From: CBDAPX01 sp965198725
GTDB taxonomy: Bacteria > Pseudomonadota > Alphaproteobacteria > Rhodobacterales > Rhodobacteraceae
Length of the DNA: 64,000 nucleotides
Direction of reading: 5' to 3'
Assembly: GCA_965198725.1 (NCBI GenBank)
Contig: CBDAPX010000001.1
Span: forward strand, 1,054,001-1,118,000
In this document: positions 1 through 7,248 of the stretch, one piece after another
Layout of the letters: each line of letters starts with the position of its first letter
How positions within the stretch are numbered: the stretch's first letter is position 1
Program-made: the position numbers and the translations under genes
The notes under the pieces: model-generated
What the model was told of the DNA's origin: nothing
What the model saw: only the letters and a program-made list of their open reading frames with translations
The model's database searches: none

Positions 1-138
1 ATGGTGTTCGCCGGTCCAAACCGCATGCATGCCGCCGTCATCAGCGATTTTGCAAAGCTGAATGAACTCTTCGTAAAGCTGCTGTTGATCCTGTTCGGGC
101 GAAATACGCTCCATATGCACAAAGAGGGAAAACTTCAT
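1..138 (-). CDS. LLM-class flavin-dependent monooxygenase, N-terminal part
   Basis: Only the first 46 codons lie in the window; the gene runs off the left edge. The start ATG (138-136) overlaps the stop of the flavin reductase gene in an ATGA arrangement. The visible protein begins MKFSLFVHMERISPEQDQ and ends TGEHH, which is the beta1-alpha1 strand pattern and the 'W.GEHH' signature at the start of bacterial luciferase-like (LLM class) oxidoreductases. Such enzymes use reduced FMN from a partner reductase and O2 to oxygenate an organic substrate, and the partner is encoded immediately upstream. The substrate cannot be told from 46 residues. Family assignment is fairly safe; specific function is not. 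Confidence 0.75.
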   Translation of the reverse strand, partial: MKFSLFVHMERISPEQDQQQLYEEFIQLCKIADDGGMHAVWTGEHH

Positions 139-1079
139 ACCGCATCGCTCCTTTCTACCAATGGCCGGACCTCTCCGCTGACCTCGTTGCCATAGTAGGT
201 TCCAAAATTGCCCAAGAGACTTTCATCTGCAAAGCGTTCCAGCATCGCGCAGATGGCCGGATCTTCGACATCGGCGAGGTTGTCGCGCGTTATCTTGACG
301 AACTTCCCTTTCGCCGGTGCGCCTTCTGCCGCTTGGCACAAGAAGGAAATATGCTGCAGCTTGCTGGCCGCGTCATCGAAAACGGAATAGACAAATCCGG
401 GCTCTGCCTTGATCCCAGTGTCGGCGATCAACTTGGTCAACGCCCCGTTTGTCCCCTCTGACAGATCGGTCGTCGTGGGAACCGATACGCCACCGTCACC
501 CCGGTCAACCAAAAGGACTTCGCCGTCGCGGGCAATCAGGGCTGACACCGCCATCGTGGCGCGGCGGCTCAGGACTTCGGCCTCGGCGGCCGGAGTGACA
601 TAAGCTCCGCGCGCATAGCCAAGACCGGGTGAGACGTTATGATCAAAGGCCTTGACCTCGCCAATCATGATCAGGTGATCACCCGCTTCGACTGTTTTAT
701 GCATGGCGCAATCAAACCATGCCGAGACATCATTCAAGATCGGAGCGCCATGCGGTCCGACATCCCAACCCACTGTGGAAAAACGATCTTCCACCGGGCG
801 CGCGAAGGTGTTCGACACCTCGATCTGCGCCTCGGAAAGGATGTTGACCCCAAAACCGCCGGCATTCGCGAAGGTGTCAAAGTTTCCCGAACTGTTTGCA
901 AGGCACACAAGGACCAATGGTGGGTCCAATGACACAGAGGCAAAGGAATTGGCGGTAAATCCAAGTGGTGCGCCATCGGCATCCATCGCCGTGACCACCG
1001 TCACCCCAGTCAGGTAAGTGCCAAACGCATTCCGCAGCGCGCGGGGGTTCAACAGCGTGCTCGGGTCAAAGTCGATCAT
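135..1079 (-). CDS. Flavin reductase-like protein with C-terminal Nudix-like domain
   Basis: 314 residues starting at MIDFDPSTLLNPRALRNAFG; this ATG (1079-1077) overlaps the stop of the upstream hydrolase (ATGA), so it is preferred over an ATG 12 codons further out. Residues about 10-165 match the flavin reductase-like FMN-binding fold (YLTGVTVVTA, GFTANSFASVSLDPPLVLVC, HKTVEAGDHLIMIGEV). These proteins reduce FMN with NAD(P)H for a two-component monooxygenase. Residues about 185-300 (ALIARDGEVLLVDRGDGG onward) resemble a Nudix fold, but I see no complete Nudix box, so catalysis there is doubtful. The gene overlaps both neighbours by 4 bases, so it is translationally coupled to the monooxygenase it probably feeds. 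The role of the tail is unknown. Confidence 0.8.
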   Translation of the reverse strand: MIDFDPSTLLNPRALRNAFGTYLTGVTVVTAMDADGAPLGFTANSFASVSLDPPLVLVCLANSSGNFDTFANAGGFGVNILSEAQIEVSNTFARPVEDRFSTVGWDVGPHGAPILNDVSAWFDCAMHKTVEAGDHLIMIGEVKAFDHNVSPGLGYARGAYVTPAAEAEVLSRRATMAVSALIARDGEVLLVDRGDGGVSVPTTTDLSEGTNGALTKLIADTGIKAEPGFVYSVFDDAASKLQHISFLCQAAEGAPAKGKFVKITRDNLADVEDPAICAMLERFADESLLGNFGTYYGNEVSGEVRPLVERSDAV

Positions 1080-1897
1080 ACCGCGGCAACCTCTTTCAAA
1101 GGGATCGCAAGCCATGTGCGCAAGGCTGCGTTCACGGCATCCGGTTCTGTCAGGTTCACCATGTGGCGATGACCGGCAATGACCACGGCGTGGCCCAAAG
1201 GGGCGGCCTGGGCCATCGCTTCGGACATGGCCGGTGTCGAATTGGGGTCGCCATCACCTGTCAGGGCCAAAAGTGGGCAGGGAATGCGGCCAAACCCATC
1301 GGCATAGGTGGCGTCGCCTCGGGCGAATGCACCATAGGCGGTCGCGTATCCGTTGATATCAACTTCAGACAGCCACTGGCCAACATGGTCGCGGGCTTTT
1401 CTGTCGGCAGGTGTATCGCTGAACCAGCGTTTGAGTGGCGTTTCGACATCGAAGCTGCCCTCGGAAATTGTCTCGGCGCGGGCGATGACCTGATTTCGGG
1501 CCTCGGCATCCCGCCGGAAGACCCCGTTCAACAAAGCCACGCGTTCCAGTCGTTCGGAATGCGTCACCGCAAACCCGCCAGCAATCAAGGCGCCCATCGA
1601 ATGGCCAGCAAGATTGACGCGCTCTAACCCAAGAGCGTCCAAAGCAGCCAGCAACCAATCCAGAAAGGCAGGCAGTTGGGCGTTTTGGTCCAACGGGTCG
1701 CTGCCGCCATGCCCCGGCATATCCAAGGCAAAGACCTGATGCGTATGAGACAAGGCCTCAAGCTGCGGAAACCATGCCGCTGACTGCATGCCCACGCCGT
1801 GGATCAGAACCAACGGCGCGCGGTCCGTTTTGTCGCCCGCGACACGATAGGAAAGGCAACCGTAAGGCTTAGACAGCTGCAGGGTTGTCAACGTCAT
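1076..1897 (-). CDS. Alpha/beta hydrolase
   Basis: 273-residue alpha/beta-hydrolase fold enzyme. The oxyanion segment is LIHGVGMQSAAW (about 31-42), the nucleophile elbow GHSMG gives Ser100, the acid is probably Asp217 in TGDGDPNS, and the base is His245 in AGHRHMVNLTEP. All three catalytic positions are present. It starts 29 bases inside the 3' end of the upstream gene and overlaps the downstream flavin reductase by 4 bases. The set hydrolase, flavin reductase and LLM monooxygenase resembles RutD, RutF and RutA of pyrimidine breakdown in composition, suggesting that an oxygenated ring or amide product is hydrolysed. No gene for a RutB- or RutC-like protein is seen, so the substrate is left open. 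Confidence 0.85.
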   Translation of the reverse strand: MTLTTLQLSKPYGCLSYRVAGDKTDRAPLVLIHGVGMQSAAWFPQLEALSHTHQVFALDMPGHGGSDPLDQNAQLPAFLDWLLAALDALGLERVNLAGHSMGALIAGGFAVTHSERLERVALLNGVFRRDAEARNQVIARAETISEGSFDVETPLKRWFSDTPADRKARDHVGQWLSEVDINGYATAYGAFARGDATYADGFGRIPCPLLALTGDGDPNSTPAMSEAMAQAAPLGHAVVIAGHRHMVNLTEPDAVNAALRTWLAIPLKEVAAV

Positions 1898-2471
1898 GCC
1901 CCAGCTCCTTCAGGTCTTGGTACCGGTCACCAATGCGATGGTGGGGACGTCCCCCGATTGATGCGCCAAGCGCGATAATGATTTCATCTGGGCCGGGCGC
2001 GTCCGCCACCTGAAGCTGGATCGTGAGGTAGTGGCTGCGCCGCCCACCATCATTTTTGTCCATCAAGGGGATTTGCAAAGACGCGTTTGCAGGCCCGCGG
2101 GTGTTGGTGAACGCCAGATAAGATTTGGCGCCCACCGCCTCGCGGTAGAAATTACCGAACCGCAATGTGTGGATCAGGGCCGATCCATGCTCTACCTCGC
2201 CATTCACACCGACAATCGCGCCTTTGCCATACCCCTCGATTTTGTCGCCACCACCGGCCGCATCAAGGATCATATCTGTCAAAAGCTGACCCAGACCCGG
2301 CGCGCAATCGTGGATTTCAGGTCTCAGATCTTCGACAAACCCGCGCCCCGCCCATGGATTTTCGATCACCGCCAAAGCCGCGATCATCTTCAGCGGCGTT
2401 TCAGCGACCTTCCCCCCTTCGATCAGCGTGTTTTCCACGTGAAGAAGCGTTTTTCTGATAGTGGCTGGCAT
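1869..2471 (-). CDS. Amino acid synthesis family protein (DUF1185/PF06684 type)
   Basis: 200 residues from MPATIRKTLLHVENTLIEGG; the longer reading frame begins upstream of the likely promoter, and a GAGAG ribosome site sits just before this ATG. The protein matches the 'amino acid synthesis' family, whose name is historical: biochemical function is poorly defined. Typical segments are ENPWAGRGFVEDLRPEI, GKGAIVGVNGEVEHGSALIH and GGRPHHRIGDRYQD. Homologues of this family are often found beside flavin-dependent oxygenase genes, as here. It is the first gene of the leftward operon, and its promoter region is shared with the divergent GntR regulator, so it is probably the directly controlled gene. 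Confidence 0.8.
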   Translation of the reverse strand: MPATIRKTLLHVENTLIEGGKVAETPLKMIAALAVIENPWAGRGFVEDLRPEIHDCAPGLGQLLTDMILDAAGGGDKIEGYGKGAIVGVNGEVEHGSALIHTLRFGNFYREAVGAKSYLAFTNTRGPANASLQIPLMDKNDGGRRSHYLTIQLQVADAPGPDEIIIALGASIGGRPHHRIGDRYQDLKELGHDVDNPAAV

Positions 2472-2508
2472 GCGCGACTCTCTCGGGTAAAGGGTATATA
2501 CAGTCTTA

Positions 2509-2518
2509 TGGTATACCA
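2509..2518. promoter_or_regulatory. Candidate GntR operator TGGTATACCA
   Basis: Perfect 10-bp palindrome TGGTATACCA in the 104-bp divergent interval between the leftward operon and the GntR gene. A related half-matching element, GGGTATATACAG, lies at 2492-2503. Short palindromes of the form TGGTNNACCA or TTGTATACAA are typical binding sites of FCD-type GntR regulators. Assignment to the adjacent regulator is inference from position and shape. Confidence 0.55.
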
Positions 2519-2575
2519 AATTACGGTGTGTCAATCCCGCCTTGTTTCACGCCGTGGGTCTTGGTAAAATTCAGC

Positions 2576-3274
2576 ATGGGATTGCAAAGCTTAACCAAAA
2601 TAGATCAACCGCCCTCGACATTGCGTGACATCGTTCAGGACCGCATGCGGGCCGCCATCATGTCAGGGGCCTTGCCGCCAGGACAGCGTTTGGTGGAACG
2701 GACGCTTTGCGATCAATTGGGCGTCAGCCGCACAGTGATCCGGGAAACGATCCGCTATCTTGAGGCCGAAGGTTTAGTGGAAATCCTCTCTGGGCGCGGA
2801 CCAATCGTCGCGACGATGAGCCGGGAAGACGCGCGCCAGATCTATGAAATCCGGCGCATGTTAGAAGTATCTGCCGCCGAGCGCTGCGCGGCCAATATGA
2901 CCGAGGAAAGAAAGGCCTCCTTGAAACGGGCACTTTCAGACTTGAAAAAAGTGTCCGCAACAGATGACCCAGATGGCTGGCTGGCCGCGACTACCGCGTT
3001 TTATGCAGCGATTTTCGAAGGGGCGAACCATAAAATCGCGTGGGACGTGGTGCAGAGGCTGAACAGTCGGATCGGCCGCTTGCGCATAATGACCTTGGCG
3101 TCGAAGAAGCGCAAAGCGCCAGGGATCAAGCATATGGAGGCAATTTGTAAGGCCATTGTTTCAGGTGATCGCGCCGCCGCAGGTGCCGCCGTCACCAGAC
3201 ACTTGGAGGATACCGCCGAAATCGCCGACCGGCTTTTGAAGGATGAGGAAGACATCGATGACGCCGCGACCTAA
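2576..3274 (+). CDS. GntR-family regulator, FCD (FadR) subfamily
   Basis: 232 residues from MGLQSLTKIDQPPSTLRD. The N-terminal winged helix (about 14-78) has the GntR pattern LRDIVQDRMRAAIMSGALPPGQ, LCDQLGVSRTVIRETIRYLEAEGLVE. The C-terminal FCD effector domain (about 90-215) is all-helical, with EIRRMLEVSAAERCA and later His-containing helices that would bind a metal and small carboxylate. It is transcribed away from the monooxygenase operon across a short interval containing a perfect TGGTATACCA palindrome, so it likely represses that operon until a pathway acid appears. A longer start 16 codons upstream is possible but lacks conserved sequence. Confidence 0.88.
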   Translation: MGLQSLTKIDQPPSTLRDIVQDRMRAAIMSGALPPGQRLVERTLCDQLGVSRTVIRETIRYLEAEGLVEILSGRGPIVATMSREDARQIYEIRRMLEVSAAERCAANMTEERKASLKRALSDLKKVSATDDPDGWLAATTAFYAAIFEGANHKIAWDVVQRLNSRIGRLRIMTLASKKRKAPGIKHMEAICKAIVSGDRAAAGAAVTRHLEDTAEIADRLLKDEEDIDDAAT

Positions 3275-3566
3275 GGCCTATTGGGTGGCCAATGTGACCG
3301 TAACGGATCCCGAAAAATACAAAGGGTATCAAGAAATTGCACCAGAGGCGTTTCGCAAGTTTGGCGCGGTTTTCCTGGCTCGGGGCGCGTCAGAGACGCT
3401 GGAAGGGACCGACTGGCAACGGCAGGTGGTGATCGAGTTTGAAAACATCGAACAGGCGCGTGCCTGTTATGCCTCACCGGAATACCGGGCGGCACGCGCA
3501 CGGCGCGCGGATGCCTGCGTCGCAGACATCGCTTTGATCGAAGGCATCCGACTCCATCAAGGATGA
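3258..3566 (+). CDS. DUF1330 domain protein
   Basis: 102 residues from MTPRPKAYWVANVTVTDPEK. It shows the DUF1330 pattern: YWVANVTVTDPEKYKGY at the start, FGAVFLARGA in the middle, then VVIEFENIEQARACYASPEY, a small ferredoxin-like alpha/beta fold. The gene begins 17 bases inside the end of the GntR gene, so the two are cotranscribed. DUF1330 proteins have no established reaction; many sit in catabolic clusters and may be small isomerases or monooxygenase-like proteins. Its place with the regulator rather than with the leftward operon suggests it belongs to the same pathway. Confidence 0.8.
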   Translation: MTPRPKAYWVANVTVTDPEKYKGYQEIAPEAFRKFGAVFLARGASETLEGTDWQRQVVIEFENIEQARACYASPEYRAARARRADACVADIALIEGIRLHQG

Positions 3567-3706
3567 ACATTTCTGTTGGCGTTAACTTAGAGAACAAGAA
3601 AACACATGCGGAAATGGGCGCTGTTCTTGGGTCTATTTCAATTTGCCAAGAATTAATCGCTTCACCTTTGTTGGTTGATGCGTTTTCCGTTAGCGATCTT
3701 GTTTAA
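3563..3706 (+). CDS. Possible 47-residue peptide coupled to DUF1330 gene
   Basis: A short frame starts with an ATG overlapping the DUF1330 stop (ATGA) and codes for 47 residues beginning MNISVGVNLENKKTHAEM and ending LLVDAFSVSDLV. The overlap is the kind seen throughout the operons of this window, but the sequence is not recognised. Codon use is poorer in G+C than its neighbours (several TTA, ATT and TTG codons). It may be a real small protein, the beginning of a gene truncated by the rearrangements to its right, or chance. Confidence 0.25.
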   Translation: MNISVGVNLENKKTHAEMGAVLGSISICQELIASPLLVDAFSVSDLV

Positions 3707-3993
3707 ATTGGTAGGAGGCCCACTTTTTTCACTTTTTGCAGCAAAAACCGCGACGATAAGCAACCTTTACAAATCAATCCATCTAGCTCCGACCAACGCA
3801 AAGCTCGGACGTAATTGTGTCAAAAACCATAAGTTTCAGTCAAGCCGACCATACGCTACAGAAAATTTCTAAAAACATTTGAACTATCGGCTAAAACGTT
3901 GAAAATGTGCCCGCAGCATCAATTGATGACCTCTGCAGATTAGCCACTTTTGCAACAAGCCCATTTGAAAATGTGTTAGACTGGAGAACGCAC
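3707..3993. other. Unassigned AT-rich interval
   Basis: No convincing gene, RNA or repeat is seen here. The stretch is visibly poorer in G+C than the flanking operons and probably carries the promoter of the truncated RTX-type gene that follows. A 65-codon frame with a TTG start at 3675 has no recognisable features and was not accepted. Confidence 0.5.
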
Positions 3994-4263
3994 GTGACGA
4001 CGACATACAGCATCAGCGGCACAAGAGTCGAATATTTTGACAATGATATCACCGACGAAGGCGTTATCGTCGGAATTCAACCAACAGTATTCACATTAAC
4101 GCTCCCTGACAGCGTCAGCACTTTTAGTTATTCAGTTCTGCCAAACAGCGACCCCGACGACGTTGGAGTATCCGTTTCATTTGATACCGGCACAGCAAAT
4201 GCCGCAGCGCTGGATGGCGTTCTGGTTAACGACATTCTGCAACAACCAAGTTTTGATGACTGA
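3994..4263 (+). pseudogene. N-terminus of an RTX-type secreted protein, cut by an IS
   Basis: Starts at GTG 3994, preceded by GGAG at a good distance. The 89 residues begin VTTTYSISGTRVEYFDND, the short conserved leader-like segment found at the start of many Rhodobacterales calcium-binding (hemolysin-type) proteins, followed by beta-rich sequence (TVFTLTLPDSVSTFSYSVLP). The frame runs into the left inverted repeat of an IS3-family element and ends there by a TGA contributed by the element (4261-4263). No full domain remains. An RTX C-terminal piece survives 5.4 kb to the right on the same strand, and the two may be ends of one gene. Family call is from resemblance; it could belong to another secreted beta protein. 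Confidence 0.55.
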
Positions 4264-4308
4264 AGCGCCCCTTGTTTGCCGGAGACCCAGAAGTAAGGAT
4301 ACTGGGTC

Positions 4309-4641
4309 ATGGGAAAGACAAAGAACGGAACACGTTATCCAGAGGAATTGCGCGCACGAGCGGTGCGGATGGTCTTGGATCACGAGAGCGAATACACGAG
4401 CAGATCGGCAGCACTTTTGTCGATCTCTCAGAAGGTTGGGTGCAGCAGAGACAGCCTTCGTATCTGGGTCAAGCAACACGAGGCGGATACCGGCAAACGC
4501 GATGGCGTGACCTCTGCAGAGCGGGATCGCATCAAAGAACTTGAGCGCGAGAACCGGCAGTTGCGTCAGGCAAATGAGATCCTGAAGAAGGCATCTGCTT
4601 ATTTTGCTCAGGCGGAGCTCGACCGCCCATTCCGCAAATGA
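4309..4641 (+). CDS. IS3-family transposase OrfA
   Basis: 110 residues. The N-terminal helix-turn-helix of the IS3 OrfA type is visible (RYPEELRARAVRMVLDHE, then SISQKVGCSRDSLRIWVKQ), followed by a leucine-zipper-like coiled coil (IKELERENRQLRQANEILKKA). It would bind the inverted repeats and dimerise. The stop overlaps the first ATG of orfB (ATGA at 4638-4641) and orfB is in the -1 frame, consistent with frameshift or coupled production of an OrfAB fusion. This frame itself is intact. Confidence 0.9.
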   Translation: MGKTKNGTRYPEELRARAVRMVLDHESEYTSRSAALLSISQKVGCSRDSLRIWVKQHEADTGKRDGVTSAERDRIKELERENRQLRQANEILKKASAYFAQAELDRPFRK

Positions 4642-5537
4642 TTGCCTTCATCAAGGATCATCGTGGGGCGCATGGGGTCGAGCCGATCTGAAGAGTTCTC
4701 CAGATTGCCCCTTCGACGTTCTATAAACGCATTGCCATCGAGCGTGATCCCGACCGTGCCTCGGACCGGGCCAAGCGGGATGAGTTTCTGCGCAAAACGA
4801 TGAAGGATGTTTGGGAGAAGAACCGTTCTGTCTATGGCGCACGCAAACTATGGCACGCGATGAATCGCGAGAAGATTGATATTGCTCGCTGCACTGTAGA
4901 ACGGTTGATGCGCCAGCTTAGCATTCAAGGCGTCCGGCGCGGAAAGAAGGTCAAAACCACCTGTGGTCAACCTGCGGATCAATGCCCGCTGGACAAGGTC
5001 AATCGCCAGTTCAGGGCTTCAATGCCGAACGAACTGTGGGTGTCCGACTTTACGTTCGTCTCGACCTGGCGCGGGTTCGTCTATGTGGCGTTCGTCATTG
5101 ATACCTTCGCGAACCGGATTGTGGGCTGGAAGGCATCAACAACGCAGGACACGCAGTTTGTCTTAGATGCGCTTGAACAGGCGATCCACGCACGCAGACC
5201 CGCTGAGAAACTGATCCATCATTCAGATCGCGGCAGCCAATACGTGTTGATCAAGTACACAGAACGGTTGGCCGATGCTGGGCTGGAGCCATCCGTCGGC
5301 AGCGTTGGTGACAGCTATGACAATGCACTGGCTGAGACGATCATCGGCCTCTTCAAAACCGAAGTCATCAATCAACTAGGTCCGTGGAAGTCCAAGGATC
5401 AGGTCGAATGGGAAACCCTGCTATGGGTGGACTGGTTCAACAAAGAGCGCCTGCTTGAACCACTCGGGTACATCACGCCAATCGAAGCCGAGGAGAGATA
5501 CGAAGAAGCCTTGAAGTCAGACAAAATCGCAGCTTGA
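4638..5537 (+). pseudogene. IS3-family transposase OrfB with internal stop
   Basis: The DDE integrase-type transposase. Reading from ATG 4638 gives 17 codons, then an in-frame TGA at 4689-4691, after which the same frame continues without interruption to 5537. Just before and after the stop the sequence fits OrfB (GAHGVEPI, stop, RVLQIAPSTFYKR), so a single C-to-A change in a TGC codon would explain it. The catalytic core downstream is intact: Asp in LWVSDFTFV, Asp in HHSDRGSQY and Glu in DNALAETIIGLFK. An ATG at 4800 could give an N-terminally short protein, but a full OrfAB fusion cannot be made. The copy is therefore probably immobile on its own. Confidence 0.85.
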
Positions 5538-5578
5538 AATACGAACTCAATAGTCTCCGCCAAAACTGGGGCGGTTCA

Positions 5579-6032
5579 ACGAGCGTGAGCAAGCTTTGCA
5601 AGTCGCCAAGGAAAATGCCGAGATGGCGAGCCGTGCCAAGTCTGATTTTCTTGCCAATATGAGCCATGAAATCCGCACCCCGATGAACGGCGTCATCGGT
5701 ATGGCTGAACTCATTCTGGAAACAGATCTGGATCAAGACCAGAAACTCTACGCCGAGACGATTTCGCAATCCGGATCCTCTTTGCTGACCATCATCAACG
5801 ACATCCTCAATTTTTCGAAAATAGAAGCCGGGAAAATGGAGTTGGAGATCGCGCCCTTCGATCTTCAGGCGATGCTTGAGAATGTCGTGACTTTGATTTC
5901 TGCGTCTGCCAGCGAGAAAGGGGTTGAGGTCATGCTGCGCTATGACCCGGCATTGCCAACGGTTTTTGATGGCGATGTAGGCCGTATTCAGCAAGTTCTG
6001 ACCAATATTGCAGGCAATGCCGTCAAGTTCAC
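5579..6032 (+). pseudogene. Hybrid histidine kinase, fragment 1 (HisKA and start of ATPase)
   Basis: Open without a start from the right end of the first IS. It encodes a coiled segment, the dimerisation and phosphoacceptor helix with the H-box NMSHEIRTPMNGVIG, and the first part of the HATPase domain up to the N-box (QQVLTNIAGNAVKFT). The N-terminal sensor and any membrane segments are missing, lost to the left-hand rearrangement. At 6033 a second IS begins, and the kinase frame reads straight on into that element's orfA, giving a chimeric open frame to 6366. The rest of the kinase resumes at 7249. The product as it stands cannot be a functional sensor kinase. Confidence 0.85.
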
Positions 6033-6087
6033 TGGTCTTCCCCCACTGAAGTGGTCCTCCGCTATGTTTAGGAAACGGAGGAAACAC

Positions 6088-6366
6088 ATGGCCAACAAGC
6101 GACCAAAGCCAGAAGAGATTGTCACGAAGTTACGGCAGGTTGAGGTTCTGACGGGGCAAGGGATGCCGCGTCTGGATGCGATCCGTCAGATCGGTGTGAC
6201 TGAACAGACCTACTACCGGTGGAAGAAAAAATACGGCGGAATGGGCACGGATCAATTGAAGGAACTGAAGCGTCTGCAAAAAGAGAACGAGCGATTGCGC
6301 AAAGCCGTTTCTGATCTGACGCTGGACAAGCTGATCTTGGCGGAGGCGGCAAAGGGAAACTTCTGA
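6088..6366 (+). CDS. IS407-type transposase OrfA
   Basis: 92 residues from ATG 6088, preceded by GGAGG. It has the OrfA helix-turn-helix (PEEIVTKLRQVEVLTGQG, IGVTEQTYYRWKKKYGGM) and a leucine-rich coiled helix (ELKRLQKENERLRKAVSDL). The same frame is open upstream into the kinase fragment, so a kinase-OrfA fusion could also be translated if the truncated kinase frame has a start. orfB follows in the -1 frame across the stop at 6364-6366, near an A- and G-rich run at 6351-6359 that could act as a slippage site. Confidence 0.9.
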   Translation: MANKRPKPEEIVTKLRQVEVLTGQGMPRLDAIRQIGVTEQTYYRWKKKYGGMGTDQLKELKRLQKENERLRKAVSDLTLDKLILAEAAKGNF

Positions 6367-7214
6367 GTCCCGCTCGTCGTCGTGCCTGTATTGATCGCGT
6401 TCGTGCTGAGCTGAACATCTCGGAGCGTCGGGCATGCCGGGTTCTAAGACAACATCGATCCACACAGCGCAAAGTACCTGCGGGTCGCCCGGATGAAGAA
6501 CGTTTAGTGGCTGATATGATCGAACTGACCCGGCAGTATGGCCGCTACGGCTATCGTAGGATCGCGGCACTACTGAGAGACGCTGGCTGGCATGTGAATG
6601 ACAAGCGTGTCGAAAGACTTTGGCGACGAGAGGGGCTGAAAGTGCCAATGAAACAACCGAAGAAAGGGCGGCTTTGGCTGAATGATGGATCATGTGTCAG
6701 GCTTCGGCCAGAGCGCCGCGATCATGTCTGGTCTTACGACTTTGTCCACTGCCGCACCGACGATGGTAAAGCTTTCCGCACACTCAACATCATCGACGAG
6801 TACAGTCGGGAATGCTTGGCCATACGCGTGGATCGCAAGCTCAACTCAGGCAATGTGATCGATGTGCTGAGCGACCTGTTCATTCTGCGCGGCATCCCGT
6901 CGTTCATTCGCTCCGACAATGGCCCTGAGTTCGTTGCGCAAGCCGTGCAGGACTGGATCAAGGCTGTCGGCGCAAGGGCGGCTTACATCGAACCAGGCAG
7001 CCCTTGGGAGAATGGGTACTGCGAAAGCTTCAACGCCCGTTTCCGCGATGAGTTCTTGAACGGCGAAATCTTCTATAGCCTGCGCGAAGCACAAATCCTG
7101 ATTGAGGAATGGAGGAAACACTACAACACGAAACGACCACACAGTGCTCTAGGCTACCGCCCACCGGCTCCCGAAACCGTCGTCAAGATGGACCAAAGGT
7201 CGATCATGCACTAA
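6363..7214 (+). CDS. IS407-type transposase OrfB (DDE integrase core)
   Basis: The frame is open from before the orfA stop and begins as LLSPARRRACIDRVRAELN, so it is probably made by -1 frameshifting from orfA; an internal ATG at 6516 could serve alone. The HTH_21-like segment (QYGRYGYRRIAALLRDAGW) is followed by the rve core with all three acidic residues: Asp in VWSYDFVHCRTDDG, Asp in IRSDNGPEFVAQ and Glu in WENGYCESFNARFRDE. The end, KRPHSALGYRPPAPE, is typical of this group. No stop or shift is seen, so the element may be active. Confidence 0.88.
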   Translation: MSPARRRACIDRVRAELNISERRACRVLRQHRSTQRKVPAGRPDEERLVADMIELTRQYGRYGYRRIAALLRDAGWHVNDKRVERLWRREGLKVPMKQPKKGRLWLNDGSCVRLRPERRDHVWSYDFVHCRTDDGKAFRTLNIIDEYSRECLAIRVDRKLNSGNVIDVLSDLFILRGIPSFIRSDNGPEFVAQAVQDWIKAVGARAAYIEPGSPWENGYCESFNARFRDEFLNGEIFYSLREAQILIEEWRKHYNTKRPHSALGYRPPAPETVVKMDQRSIMH

Positions 7215-7248
7215 CAATCAAATTGGACCACTCAGGTGGGGCTGATCA

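Larger units (their letters stand above)
4261..5578 (+). mobile_element. IS3-family insertion sequence (IS51-like group), inactivated
   Basis: 1318-bp element bounded by imperfect inverted repeats: 4261-4286 and 5553-5578 match at 21 of 26 positions and both start TGAA and end GGAGAC. It carries orfA and orfB in the usual IS3 arrangement. No target duplication is visible: the three bases on the left are GAC and on the right ACG. The left flank is RTX-type coding sequence while the right flank is the inside of a histidine kinase gene, so this is not a simple insertion; an adjacent deletion or recombination between copies is implied. Confidence 0.88.
6033..7248 (+). mobile_element. IS3-family insertion sequence (IS407-like group)
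   Basis: About 1216 bp. The ends share an imperfect inverted repeat: left TGGTCTTCCCCCACTGAAG continuing to GTGGTCC, right (read inward) TGATCAGCCCCACCTGAG continuing to TGGTCC, with one base of gap. It carries orfA and orfB in the -1 relation, both apparently intact. It lies in the ATPase domain of a histidine kinase. The four bases on either side (TCAC and ATCT) do not match, and compared with the intact kinase at 15633-18449 about 14 residues of the ATPase domain are missing at the junction. A small deletion of the target therefore seems to have occurred. Exact ends are uncertain by a few bases. Confidence 0.85.

Noticed and set aside
3675..3872. 65-codon frame with TTG start
   Set aside because: No ribosome site, no recognisable sequence, AT-rich random composition.
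4258..5581. Target-site duplication around the first IS
   Set aside because: Left GAC and right ACG do not match, and the flanks come from different genes.
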